Positions 1 through 6,357 of a stretch of DNA of 15,666 nucleotides are shown here, piece by piece (the first letter of the stretch is position 1; every line of letters begins with the position of its first letter). This stretch comes from a bacterium (GTDB lineage: Bacteria > Bdellovibrionota > Bdellovibrionia > Bdellovibrionales > UBA1609). The notes under the pieces were generated by a model. It saw only the letters and a list, made by a program, of their open reading frames with translations, ran no database searches and was not told the origin of the DNA. A program made the position numbers and the translations under genes. The DNA lies in contig JAJYHS010000249.1 in the NCBI GenBank assembly GCA_021784635.1, positions 1-15,666 of the forward strand, given 5' to 3'.

Positions 1-28
1 GGAACTGATGGTTTGAAAGGAGTTTTAA

Positions 29-235
29 GTGAGTTTACGTAAGTCACTTGATAAATTAAAATTCGATGTGCGCATGGCGGACATCAACTTGAAGTCACAG
101 CTCGTGACATCTGAAGAGCTGAATAAAAATCGTGAATCTTTACCTGATCTAAAAGATCAAGCGACAATTATTGATCTTGAAAACTCAAATTTGACTAACG
201 GTGCGGATCGATTTGCCGATTCGGAAATGAACTAG
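29..235 (+). CDS. Small unknown cytosolic protein, 68 aa
   Basis: I do not recognise this protein. It starts with GTG, supported by a strong ribosome binding site GAAAGGAG at 15-22 placed 6 nt upstream. The product is 68 residues, highly charged, without a signal peptide, membrane segment or cysteine. Residues 1-45 look mostly helical, with a lysine/aspartate-rich start (SLRKSLDKLKFDVRMADINL) and a run of alternating charged and Leu residues. The tail (residues 45-68) is acidic and probably disordered. It could bind another protein or nucleic acid, but nothing in the sequence shows that. The gene upstream is outside the window; the next gene is on the opposite strand, ending 22 nt later. Existence as a gene is supported by the ribosome binding site; function is unknown. 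Confidence 0.7.
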   Translation: MSLRKSLDKLKFDVRMADINLKSQLVTSEELNKNRESLPDLKDQATIIDLENSNLTNGADRFADSEMN

Positions 236-257
236 AACACCCACATTATTAGTGGAT

Positions 258-1319
258 TTAGCGGGCCGCAGATTCGTCGTTTAGATTACTTGCCGTCAAC
301 GATGCGCCACTTTTAGCCTGTATCACGTCAGGGCCAAGCGGGTGCCATACTTCAGACAATATTTTATATTGGCCGGCCGAATTGCGTTCTGTGTATAGCG
401 TTTTTTCACCGACGTCATTTATACCGGATGAGTTATATTGCTGAATAAAGTGAAAGATAGCTTGATTGTCGTGAGTCAAAACCATCGGATCTTGCACAAC
501 AACCCGGATCGTTTTGTAGCGCTTGTTCAACGATTCTTTATATTTGCGCCACTCATGCCGATTCATTCGAAATGACTTGAACTGGCCGATAAAATTTTTC
601 GCGTAGTGGCTCATGTAAGCGTTGATATCTTTATCTTCCCAAGCTTTGCGCCATGACTCCAACCAATTGAGCGCGTCCTTCCGCTCTTTAGCGAGTTTTG
701 CGGGAGTGACGTAATCGACTTTGCTTAAAATAACCACAGGCGTGCGCTTGAGCACTACATAAGGCGTGAGTTTTTGAATCGTTGCGTTGCGTACGACCAC
801 GCAACCTTCAGAGCCCTCGGCGAGCGATTCTGTTTTGGGTACGGCATGTAGCCAAATTCCAAATCCAGATTTACCTTCGAGACGATCGAAAAAATTTGGA
901 TAGTTTAAAGTGAACGCGCGAATCCCGTATTTTTGGTAATCGACGTTGGCCATTTCTAGCCGGCGTTGAATAAAATAAACTCCCTGGGGAGTTTTGTCGT
1001 CACCGCTGACTTCTTTGTTGCCATGTCGTTTGCCAATACCCATAGCGTAATATCCCACCAAATGAGGGACTTCGTTTTTAAATTTCCAGACCGAAAGAGT
1101 GCGATGATGTTTATCAGCTACAAAAACATACGGCGGATAAATTGAGCCGTTGCCGACAGCCAGAAGATTTTCCGGGACAAGATGAGCCGGTGGCGCCACG
1201 GGAGTTGGATCTTGCGGTTGCGCAGAAACCGGAGTTTTCGCGGCCGCAGATGCGGCGCTGAATTTTGCAAATCCAAAAAATCCCAAAATGAGAAAAAGAT
1301 AGACGACTGCTTTACGCAT
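258..1319 (-). CDS. Secreted YkuD-family L,D-transpeptidase / L,D-carboxypeptidase with NTF2-like domain (Csd6/Pgp2 type)
   Basis: A peptidoglycan-modifying enzyme exported to the periplasm. Residues 1-25 form a signal peptide (basic start, long hydrophobic core, Ala-rich end), followed by a Pro/Ala linker. Residues about 60-200 are a YkuD domain with the catalytic pattern H158 then S170-E-G-C173-V-V-V-R. Residues about 213-333 look like an NTF2/SnoaL-like domain (LESWRKAWEDKDINAYMSHY). YkuD plus NTF2-like is the architecture of Helicobacter Csd6 and Campylobacter Pgp2, which trim tetrapeptides to tripeptides by L,D-carboxypeptidase activity and set cell shape; other YkuD proteins make 3-3 crosslinks, so the reaction here is inferred. 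I chose ATG 1319 because TAAGGGG precedes it; an in-frame TTG at 1334 would add five residues but has no ribosome binding site. A good promoter lies at 1356-1384. The gene is monocistronic and divergent from the FliL-like gene. Confidence 0.88.
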   Translation of the reverse strand: MRKAVVYLFLILGFFGFAKFSAASAAAKTPVSAQPQDPTPVAPPAHLVPENLLAVGNGSIYPPYVFVADKHHRTLSVWKFKNEVPHLVGYYAMGIGKRHGNKEVSGDDKTPQGVYFIQRRLEMANVDYQKYGIRAFTLNYPNFFDRLEGKSGFGIWLHAVPKTESLAEGSEGCVVVRNATIQKLTPYVVLKRTPVVILSKVDYVTPAKLAKERKDALNWLESWRKAWEDKDINAYMSHYAKNFIGQFKSFRMNRHEWRKYKESLNKRYKTIRVVVQDPMVLTHDNQAIFHFIQQYNSSGINDVGEKTLYTERNSAGQYKILSEVWHPLGPDVIQAKSGASLTASNLNDESAAR

Positions 1320-1355
1320 AAACCCCTTACTCAATGTATGGCAAAACCTAAGTCC

Positions 1356-1384
1356 ATTAAAAACGGGGGCTCGCGACTAGTCAA
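1356..1384 (-). promoter_or_regulatory. Sigma70-type promoter for the YkuD enzyme gene
   Basis: Reading the minus strand, -35 TTGACT (1379-1384) and -10 TTTAAT (1356-1361) are separated by 17 bp. They match the consensus at five of six positions each. The predicted transcript start is near 1349, giving a leader of about 30 nt to ATG 1319, which leaves room for the TAAGGGG ribosome binding site. This arrangement also argues for the ATG over the upstream TTG. Confidence 0.6.
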
Positions 1385-1421
1385 GAATTCCATTAGTTGT
1401 ACTGTCTAAGAGTTTGGCAAT

Positions 1422-1460
1422 TTGAGGCAAGTTTAAGACGTTTGTCTCATCGACCGATAT
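1422..1460 (+). promoter_or_regulatory. Possible promoter(s) of the FliL-like gene, sigma70 or sigma28
   Basis: Two readings overlap. A sigma70-like pair is TTGAGG (1422-1427) and TCTCAT (1445-1450) with a 17 bp spacer. A flagellar sigma28-like reading uses TAAG (1434-1437), a 15 nt gap and ACCGATAT (1453-1460), close to the -10 consensus GCCGATAA. In the second reading the transcript would begin at about the start codon (1467). The -35 match of the sigma28 reading is weak, so neither is firm. Confidence 0.3.
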
Positions 1461-1466
1461 GAAAGT

Positions 1467-1961
1467 ATGGCTGAAGAATCAGAAAAACCAAAGGGACAAG
1501 CAAAGAAAATTCTGCCCGTTCTATTTATGGCTTTGAATTTCTTAGTCGTCGGCGGGGGTGCCTATCTTGCTTATGCGGGTACACTCGGCTATCGAACACC
1601 GGCAATGGTAGAGGCCGACCTCAACCGCGGTTTGATTCAATTTCAAAAATCGCTTCAGAAACCGCCGATCATTTACACTTTTCGTCCGTTCAACACGAAC
1701 CTCAACGGGCTCCCGCGCCGGTTCATTCGCGTCCAAGTGGCTGTTCAAATGTATAGTCAGGCCGGGTTCGAAGAGTTGGTTACTATTGGTGCGCGGGGCC
1801 GCGACGCAATCTTACGAATTCTCAATAGTAAGAACTTTGACCAAATTAATAGCGTTCAGGGTAAACTTCGTTTGAAAAATGACATAATTGCTTACCTCAA
1901 CAAGTCGCTTAGGCACGGGGTAGTTAAAAATGTTTATTTCACGCAGTTTCAAATTCAATAA
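1467..1961 (+). CDS. fliL: FliL-like flagellar basal body-associated protein
   Basis: A 164-residue single-pass inner-membrane protein of the FliL family, whose members surround the flagellar stator (MotA/MotB) and aid torque or stator stability. Residues 1-14 are a charged cytoplasmic tail, about 15-39 a membrane helix, and the rest a periplasmic domain. The core carries the family pattern: Y-T-F-R-P-F-x-x-N-L-N-G, then RRFIRVQVAVQMYS, a central helix RDAILRILNSKNFDQI, and the C-terminal VYFTQFQIQ. Only ATG 1467 is possible, because an in-frame stop lies at 1434-1436; the ribosome binding site is poor (GAAAG only 1 nt away). No fliM, fliN or other flagellar gene is adjacent, so this is an orphan copy and may be a paralogue rather than the main FliL. 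The M16 genes follow after 107 nt. Confidence 0.85.
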   Translation: MAEESEKPKGQAKKILPVLFMALNFLVVGGGAYLAYAGTLGYRTPAMVEADLNRGLIQFQKSLQKPPIIYTFRPFNTNLNGLPRRFIRVQVAVQMYSQAGFEELVTIGARGRDAILRILNSKNFDQINSVQGKLRLKNDIIAYLNKSLRHGVVKNVYFTQFQIQ

Positions 1962-2008
1962 ATTTTTTTGAGCCCAGTAATTTGATTCGCGCGTTGACTG
2001 GCGCGAGA

Positions 2009-2066
2009 TGACTCCTCAAGATGATAAGCACAGTTTTTGTGCCGCTGAACCTGAATCGAGGAGTCA
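2009..2066 (+). promoter_or_regulatory. Leader stem that pairs with the ribosome binding site of the first M16 gene
   Basis: TGACTCCTC (2009-2017) is perfectly complementary to GAGGAGTCA (2058-2066), which contains the GAGGAG ribosome binding site of the M16 gene starting at 2069. The intervening 40 nt holds a second small hairpin, GCACA (2028-2032) with TGTGC (2038-2042). A third hairpin, TCGCGC (1987-1992) with GCGCGA (2001-2006), sits just upstream. If the transcript begins upstream of 2009, for example by read-through from fliL, the fold would hide the ribosome binding site, as in RNA thermometers or attenuated leaders. A caveat is TTGACT at 1994-1999, which could be a -35 box placing the transcript start inside this element. 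No known riboswitch class is recognised. Confidence 0.45.
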
Positions 2067-2068
2067 CC

Positions 2069-3463
2069 ATGGGCAACAACGTGTTCCGTCGCGCCGGTTT
2101 AATAATCGCTTGTGCAATTTCTATTACGTTAATGGGTCCGATAGCGTCGGCGAAAGTGTCGGCGCCACCGGCAAAAAAGGCGCGACCGAGCGACGCCATT
2201 CGTTTTCCGGTTACAAAATACAAATTGCCAAACGGTTTAACGGTGCTCATTTCAGAAGATCATCATTCACCGCTCGTGAGTTACCAACAATGGTTTCGCG
2301 TGGGTTCGAGTCACGAAAAAGTCGGGCACACGGGGCTTGCGCATTTTTTCGAGCACATGATGTTTGAAGGGACTAAAAAATATCCGTCGAAGCGGTTCAA
2401 TCGGCTAATGGAAATCAACGGAGCCGATTTCGACGCCTTTACGACCCAAGACTATACAGGTTTTTACGAAACGCTCCCGAGTGATCAGGTTAAATTTGCG
2501 ATTAAATTTGAATCCGATCGCATGCACAATTTAATAATTAATCCAAAAGTGATCAAAAAGGTTCGTGAAGTCGTCGAAGAAGAACGCCGTATGCGATACG
2601 AAAACAGCGTTATGGGTACGCTGTGGGTTATGTTTAATTCGACGTTATATAAGACAAGTCCATATCATTGGCCTGTCATCGGCTACATGAAAGACTTGAA
2701 CGCCATGAAGCTTTCAGAATTTAAAAATTGGTACAAAACGTATTACATTCCGAACAATGCAGTCGTAGTTGTTGTGGGCGACGTGAATACGGCCCACGTT
2801 AAAAAACTGATCGCAAAATATTACGGACCAATCCCGGCTCGCCCACTACCACCGTTTCACCCCACACCTGAAGCGCCGCAAGAAGCTCCGCGAACAGCTA
2901 CAGTTAAGCGCAACGTTCATGCTGTATCGATGATGATCGGATGGCCCGGCGTAAAGGCCGGTGACCACGATCAATATGCGCTGGATATGTTGGCTGACAT
3001 TATGGCGGATGGTCCTTCAAGCCGGCTTTACAGAGCTTTGGTATACGACACGCACCTGGCGACATGGGTGTCGATGGAATCGGATGAAAATTTGCTCGCC
3101 GGTGATATCGCCATTACAGTAGCGTGGAACCCAGGAGCCAATATTAGGCGCGGTATCGCAATTATTAAACGGCAAATCGCAATGCTGAAAACGCGACTAG
3201 TAACAAAAGACGAGATGAAAAAAGTTCGAAACGCCGAGCTTCTCGGCTACATCCGTGGGCTGCAAACCGACTCGAGCCGGGCACAAGCCTTGGCGTATAA
3301 CGAAATCATTTTTCACAATTATCAGCATTTGTTTACAGATCTTGATCAAATGTCAGCGGTCACGCGAAAAGACATTCAAAATGCCGCAATAAAATATTTG
3401 GTTCCGTCGAAAATGAATACTGTCGAAGTTGTTCCGGAGCACCGGAAAGGAGCAAGACCATGA
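2069..3463 (+). CDS. M16 family zinc metallopeptidase, catalytic subunit
   Basis: A 464-residue periplasmic protein of the M16B (processing-peptidase-like, insulinase-fold) family. A signal peptide covers residues 1-28 (cleavage near IASA). The inverted zinc motif is present as H92-F-F-E95-H96 inside GLAHFFEHMMFEG, with the distal glutamate ligand in the VVEEERR segment near residue 171. The C-terminal M16 half begins around residue 270. The arginine/tyrosine pair that binds substrate in the C-terminal half is absent: the aligned positions are V325 and T332. I start at ATG 2069, 5 nt after GAGGAG; an upstream in-frame ATG at 2021 would spoil the signal peptide. It overlaps the next gene by ATGA. 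The missing pair and the partner next door suggest a heterodimeric peptidase; the substrate is unknown. Confidence 0.9.
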   Translation: MGNNVFRRAGLIIACAISITLMGPIASAKVSAPPAKKARPSDAIRFPVTKYKLPNGLTVLISEDHHSPLVSYQQWFRVGSSHEKVGHTGLAHFFEHMMFEGTKKYPSKRFNRLMEINGADFDAFTTQDYTGFYETLPSDQVKFAIKFESDRMHNLIINPKVIKKVREVVEEERRMRYENSVMGTLWVMFNSTLYKTSPYHWPVIGYMKDLNAMKLSEFKNWYKTYYIPNNAVVVVVGDVNTAHVKKLIAKYYGPIPARPLPPFHPTPEAPQEAPRTATVKRNVHAVSMMIGWPGVKAGDHDQYALDMLADIMADGPSSRLYRALVYDTHLATWVSMESDENLLAGDIAITVAWNPGANIRRGIAIIKRQIAMLKTRLVTKDEMKKVRNAELLGYIRGLQTDSSRAQALAYNEIIFHNYQHLFTDLDQMSAVTRKDIQNAAIKYLVPSKMNTVEVVPEHRKGARP

Positions 3464-4860
3464 GAGTCGCGAAATCTATTTTTCAAGTAGCAGTGCTCGT
3501 TCTTGCTGTTACCATGGTGGGATGCTCAACATTTGAAACGAAGTCCATTGTTTTGCCGCCTCATCGTAACGTGACATTGAAAAATGGTCTTCAAGTGCTT
3601 AAAGTTCAGGATCATTCCTTACCCTACGTAAGCATTGGCCTTCTTGTGCGCAGCGGATCAACCAATGATCCCATATCAAAATCAGGTTTAGCCAATCTAA
3701 CGGCTACTCTTTTGAACCAAGGTGCGGGCAAATACACGGCGCTTGAATTAGCCAATCAATTCGCTCTTCTTGGCACCAATTTTTCAAGTGAGACGGGCCA
3801 CGATTTTATGTACTTTTCAAGTTCGGCGTTGGCAAAAGACCAAGATCGGCTCCTTCACCTTTTTTTCGAAACTGTTACACAACCGCGGTTTGATGAAAAA
3901 GATTTTAACTTGCAACGATACGAAACAATGGCCCAGATTCGACGTAACTATGATCAACCCGCCTGGGTGGCGTCGCGGATTTTTGCGCAGTATTTGTACG
4001 GCGCGCATCCCTACGCGCGAGCCAACATCGGTACGCTTCACGATGTCAGCAGTATTCGCCGGCAAGATGTCGTGCGCTTTTATAAAGCAAATTTCGTTCC
4101 CAACAATTGCGATTTGGTCCTTGTCGGGGACTGGCACGCAGGGTTGACGAAGAATCTCAACAAAATGCTTGCCGGGTGGCACCCGAAGAAAGTCGCGGTT
4201 CGTTCGATGCCACCGCTGATGCCCATTAAGGGCCAACAAATTTTATTTGTTCAGCGTAGTGGTCTCAAACAAACCGAAATACGAATCGGACATTACGGAA
4301 TTCGCCGGAACAACCCCGATTATCAGGCCCTTATGGTGGCGGACGTGATTCTTAGCGGCGGATTTAATAGCCGCTTGACGCGTGCGATTCGAGTTAAAGC
4401 GGGATTAACTTACGGCATTTACGCTTCGTTCGATGCGCTTAAAAACGTGGGGCCGTTCGTGATTGAAACCAATACGCGTAACCCCAAAGCGGGTGAAGTC
4501 GTAGCCGATACACTTCAGGTACTTAAAACCTTTCGTGATAAAGGGGTGACATCTCACGAAGTTGCCGATGCAAAAAGCTATTTGCGGGGGAGCTTTCCGA
4601 TGGAGACCCAAACTCCCGATGAGTTAGCAAGCGAATTGCTTGCGCTGAAATTTTACGGTATCGGTGATTCGTATTTGACCGACTACGTTCAAAACCTCAA
4701 CAAGCTTTCGACAAGCGATATAAATCGCGTAATTAAAAAATATTTTCACCCCAATAATATTCGCATTGTGGTCTACGGTCCGCCCTCTGATCTTGCGGAA
4801 CTGCGTCCGCTCGGCGCCGTGGAGGTGAAACCGTTTAGCGAACTTGCTGTCGGCCTTTAG
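3460..4860 (+). CDS. M16 family peptidase-like lipoprotein, non-catalytic subunit
   Basis: A 466-residue M16-fold protein that should be lipidated: hydrophobic signal, then M-V-G-C22 as lipobox. It starts at ATG 3460 inside the stop of the preceding gene (ATGA), with AAAGGAG 7 nt upstream, so the two are translationally coupled. The zinc motif is lost: where HxxEH should be there is N79-L-T-A-T83. The C-terminal half instead keeps the arginine/tyrosine pair, R311 and Y318, in RVKAGLTYGIY. This is the mirror image of the upstream protein and matches the known split of M16B heterodimers, such as the Sphingomonas pair, in which one subunit supplies zinc and the other the substrate-binding pair. 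The lipid anchor would tether the complex to a periplasmic membrane face. The gene ends tail to tail with the minus-strand cluster, 28 nt away. Confidence 0.88.
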   Translation: MRVAKSIFQVAVLVLAVTMVGCSTFETKSIVLPPHRNVTLKNGLQVLKVQDHSLPYVSIGLLVRSGSTNDPISKSGLANLTATLLNQGAGKYTALELANQFALLGTNFSSETGHDFMYFSSSALAKDQDRLLHLFFETVTQPRFDEKDFNLQRYETMAQIRRNYDQPAWVASRIFAQYLYGAHPYARANIGTLHDVSSIRRQDVVRFYKANFVPNNCDLVLVGDWHAGLTKNLNKMLAGWHPKKVAVRSMPPLMPIKGQQILFVQRSGLKQTEIRIGHYGIRRNNPDYQALMVADVILSGGFNSRLTRAIRVKAGLTYGIYASFDALKNVGPFVIETNTRNPKAGEVVADTLQVLKTFRDKGVTSHEVADAKSYLRGSFPMETQTPDELASELLALKFYGIGDSYLTDYVQNLNKLSTSDINRVIKKYFHPNNIRIVVYGPPSDLAELRPLGAVEVKPFSELAVGL

Positions 4861-4871
4861 ACCCGGCCGAC
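4849..4871. terminator. Stem-loop between convergent gene clusters, possible bidirectional terminator
   Basis: GTCGGCC (4849-4855) pairs with GGCCGAC (4865-4871) around a 9 nt loop. The stem can be extended by three more pairs, two of them G-T. It overlaps the last codons and stop of the M16 lipoprotein gene, and it lies at the meeting point of two convergent clusters, where a shared terminator would be expected. There is no clean run of T after it on either strand, so intrinsic termination is not assured. A second small palindrome, GCTTGTAAGC, follows at 4876-4885. Confidence 0.4.
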
Positions 4872-4888
4872 GGTTGCTTGTAAGCGTA

Positions 4889-5563
4889 TTATTTCATAAT
4901 TGCATAGATAAGTAAGAAAACAGCGGCGATTAAACCGATCGCCAAATAAAGTAACAAATGGCGCGAGCGCTGCTGTTGGATCACATTTTGCGCTGGCGAT
5001 TGCGACGTCTGAGATAAATTCTGTTGTGAGGGTTGAGGTACTGCAGGTTGATTTTCTGGCAGCGCAATTTTTAACGATTCAATGGTAGGTTTTAAGGCAT
5101 TTAACTCAGATGGATAAAGCGCGTCGCTTACGGTAACTGAAATCAGTACCGCATAGGGGCCGGCAACCGTAACTAAATAATCCGTGTAGAAACCGCGAAT
5201 TTCAGAATTGTGATGAAGAGCTTCGAGCCATGTTTGTCCGTTGAGTTGAATTTCATGGATGAATTTCAATTGCGACATGATGGTGCCGTTACCGGTTTTT
5301 ACCGGACGAGGTACGCCGAGTTGCTTTTTATAGAATTCAATCGAATCGTCGGCCGTTTTCATTTTATAAGTCACAACCAGCGCAATGGATGACCGCTCCG
5401 CTTCGTTCACGCAAACATCACTTGATTTCTCAAGAGTACATTCCCAGTTCGGCGGGAGCATGAAACTCACTGGCCCGTAAGTTTCGGCTTGCGCGCGGCT
5501 TGAAATTAAGCCGATCGTAAAAATAAAAAAAAGACCAAAAACTATTTTCGTTTCTTTTGCCAT
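4889..5563 (-). CDS. Signal-peptide protein with C-terminal membrane anchor, paralogue of the preceding gene
   Basis: I do not recognise a named family. The 224-residue product has a signal peptide (residues 1-26, ending SSRAQA), a periplasmic domain of about 150 residues, a Gln/Ser/Pro-rich linker (about 170-200) and a C-terminal membrane helix (about 203-223). It is clearly paralogous to the protein encoded just upstream: shared LPPxWxC, a cysteine pair with eight residues between (C42, C51), NGQxW, SExRxxYTxYL and a final IxSL. The strand pattern (SFMLPPNW at the start, repeated hydrophobic strands, a C-terminal helix ending IESLKI) resembles PsbP/Mog1/DcrB-like folds, which is only a fold guess. 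The start ATG 5563 lies inside the end of the upstream gene (22 nt overlap) with no good ribosome binding site, implying translational coupling. Confidence 0.8.
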   Translation of the reverse strand: MAKETKIVFGLFFIFTIGLISSRAQAETYGPVSFMLPPNWECTLEKSSDVCVNEAERSSIALVVTYKMKTADDSIEFYKKQLGVPRPVKTGNGTIMSQLKFIHEIQLNGQTWLEALHHNSEIRGFYTDYLVTVAGPYAVLISVTVSDALYPSELNALKPTIESLKIALPENQPAVPQPSQQNLSQTSQSPAQNVIQQQRSRHLLLYLAIGLIAAVFLLIYAIMK

Positions 5564-6285
5564 AAATAAATGCCGGCCGCCGCTAAAATCAGAGCGAGCC
5601 CGAAAAGTATTGTCGCCAAGTTTTTGTGGCCGCCGCCAGCCGCTGGTACTGGAGGTACATTCGTTGGCCCGGTAAACGGCTCGGGTGTAATCGGAGCGCC
5701 AATGGCTTCGTTTCCGCTGGGAGCGATCATCTGTGGCGCATTAGAGAGTATGTTTTTCGCCGCGACAACGCGCAAACTGCCGATCGCATTGATGAAATCG
5801 GCGCTGTATCTTGTGTAATCACTTTTATCCGCGGTGAACGTGACGAGAATGGCGATATTATTTTTAGTGGTTGCCAAATAACGGGTATAGTAATTCCGGA
5901 CTTCCGAACTGAGTTGCATGCTGTCGATCCACGGCTGACCGTTGATCATTCGTTGTTGAACCTCTAGTACGCTCGATGTCGTCGTACCGCCACCTATATT
6001 AGGCATTGTTTTTGAGACGCTGAGGTGCTCTTGGTAATTTTGTAACGTGTCTCCGGGGCCTGCTTCTTTCGCGGTAAACACAATAATCGCTTGCTTTGCA
6101 GCGGTCGAATATTTGTTTGTGCATGTCCAATCGGTTGAATAGGGTTTGCACTTCCATGCCGGCGGCAACTGAAAACTTATATAAGAATTACGAAATAACC
6201 GCGCATAGGCCAGGCTCGGAAAGACTGTTAGAATCACGGTCGCGAGTATTTTGAATCGCCAAGACCGCCAACGCTGCCAAAACAT
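5542..6285 (-). CDS. Signal-peptide protein with C-terminal membrane anchor, first of two tandem paralogues
   Basis: A 247-residue unknown envelope protein. Trp/Arg-rich residues 1-12 precede a hydrophobic signal segment ending at about A28. The periplasmic domain carries LPPAWKC and the cysteine pair C46/C55 (eight residues between, as in its paralogue), probably a disulfide, and then NGQPWIDSMQLSSEVRNYYT and a terminal IGSLRV. A Pro/Gly-rich linker ends in GGG, followed by a membrane helix (about 221-242) and the basic tail KKRK. This is a type I topology: domain outside, tail in the cytoplasm. ATG 6285 is supported by GAGGAT with 4 nt spacing. It lies 72 nt downstream of the subtilase gene on the same strand, and its 3' end encodes the start of its paralogue, so the three are likely one operon. 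Confidence 0.82.
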   Translation of the reverse strand: MFWQRWRSWRFKILATVILTVFPSLAYARLFRNSYISFQLPPAWKCKPYSTDWTCTNKYSTAAKQAIIVFTAKEAGPGDTLQNYQEHLSVSKTMPNIGGGTTTSSVLEVQQRMINGQPWIDSMQLSSEVRNYYTRYLATTKNNIAILVTFTADKSDYTRYSADFINAIGSLRVVAAKNILSNAPQMIAPSGNEAIGAPITPEPFTGPTNVPPVPAAGGGHKNLATILFGLALILAAAGIYLWQKKRK

Positions 6286-6357
6286 AATAGATCCTCGCTG
6301 TCTTTCTTATTATCAGACAGGTTGTCTTTCGTCGAAAGCTGTTTTTGAATGCGTACT

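Noticed and set aside
241..254. CCAC...GTGG repeat between the small gene and the YkuD gene
   Set aside because: A 4 bp stem without a T run is too weak to call a terminator.
3817..4239. Minus-strand 140-codon frame inside the second M16 gene
   Set aside because: The plus strand encodes a clear M16 protein with lipobox and R/Y motif; the antisense frame has no ribosome binding site or domain.
6315..6338. Two small competing hairpins (AGACA/TGTCT and CTTTC/GAAAG) between the subtilase gene and the first paralogue
   Set aside because: Stems are only 5 bp, they share bases, and no T run follows on the minus strand, so I do not call a terminator.
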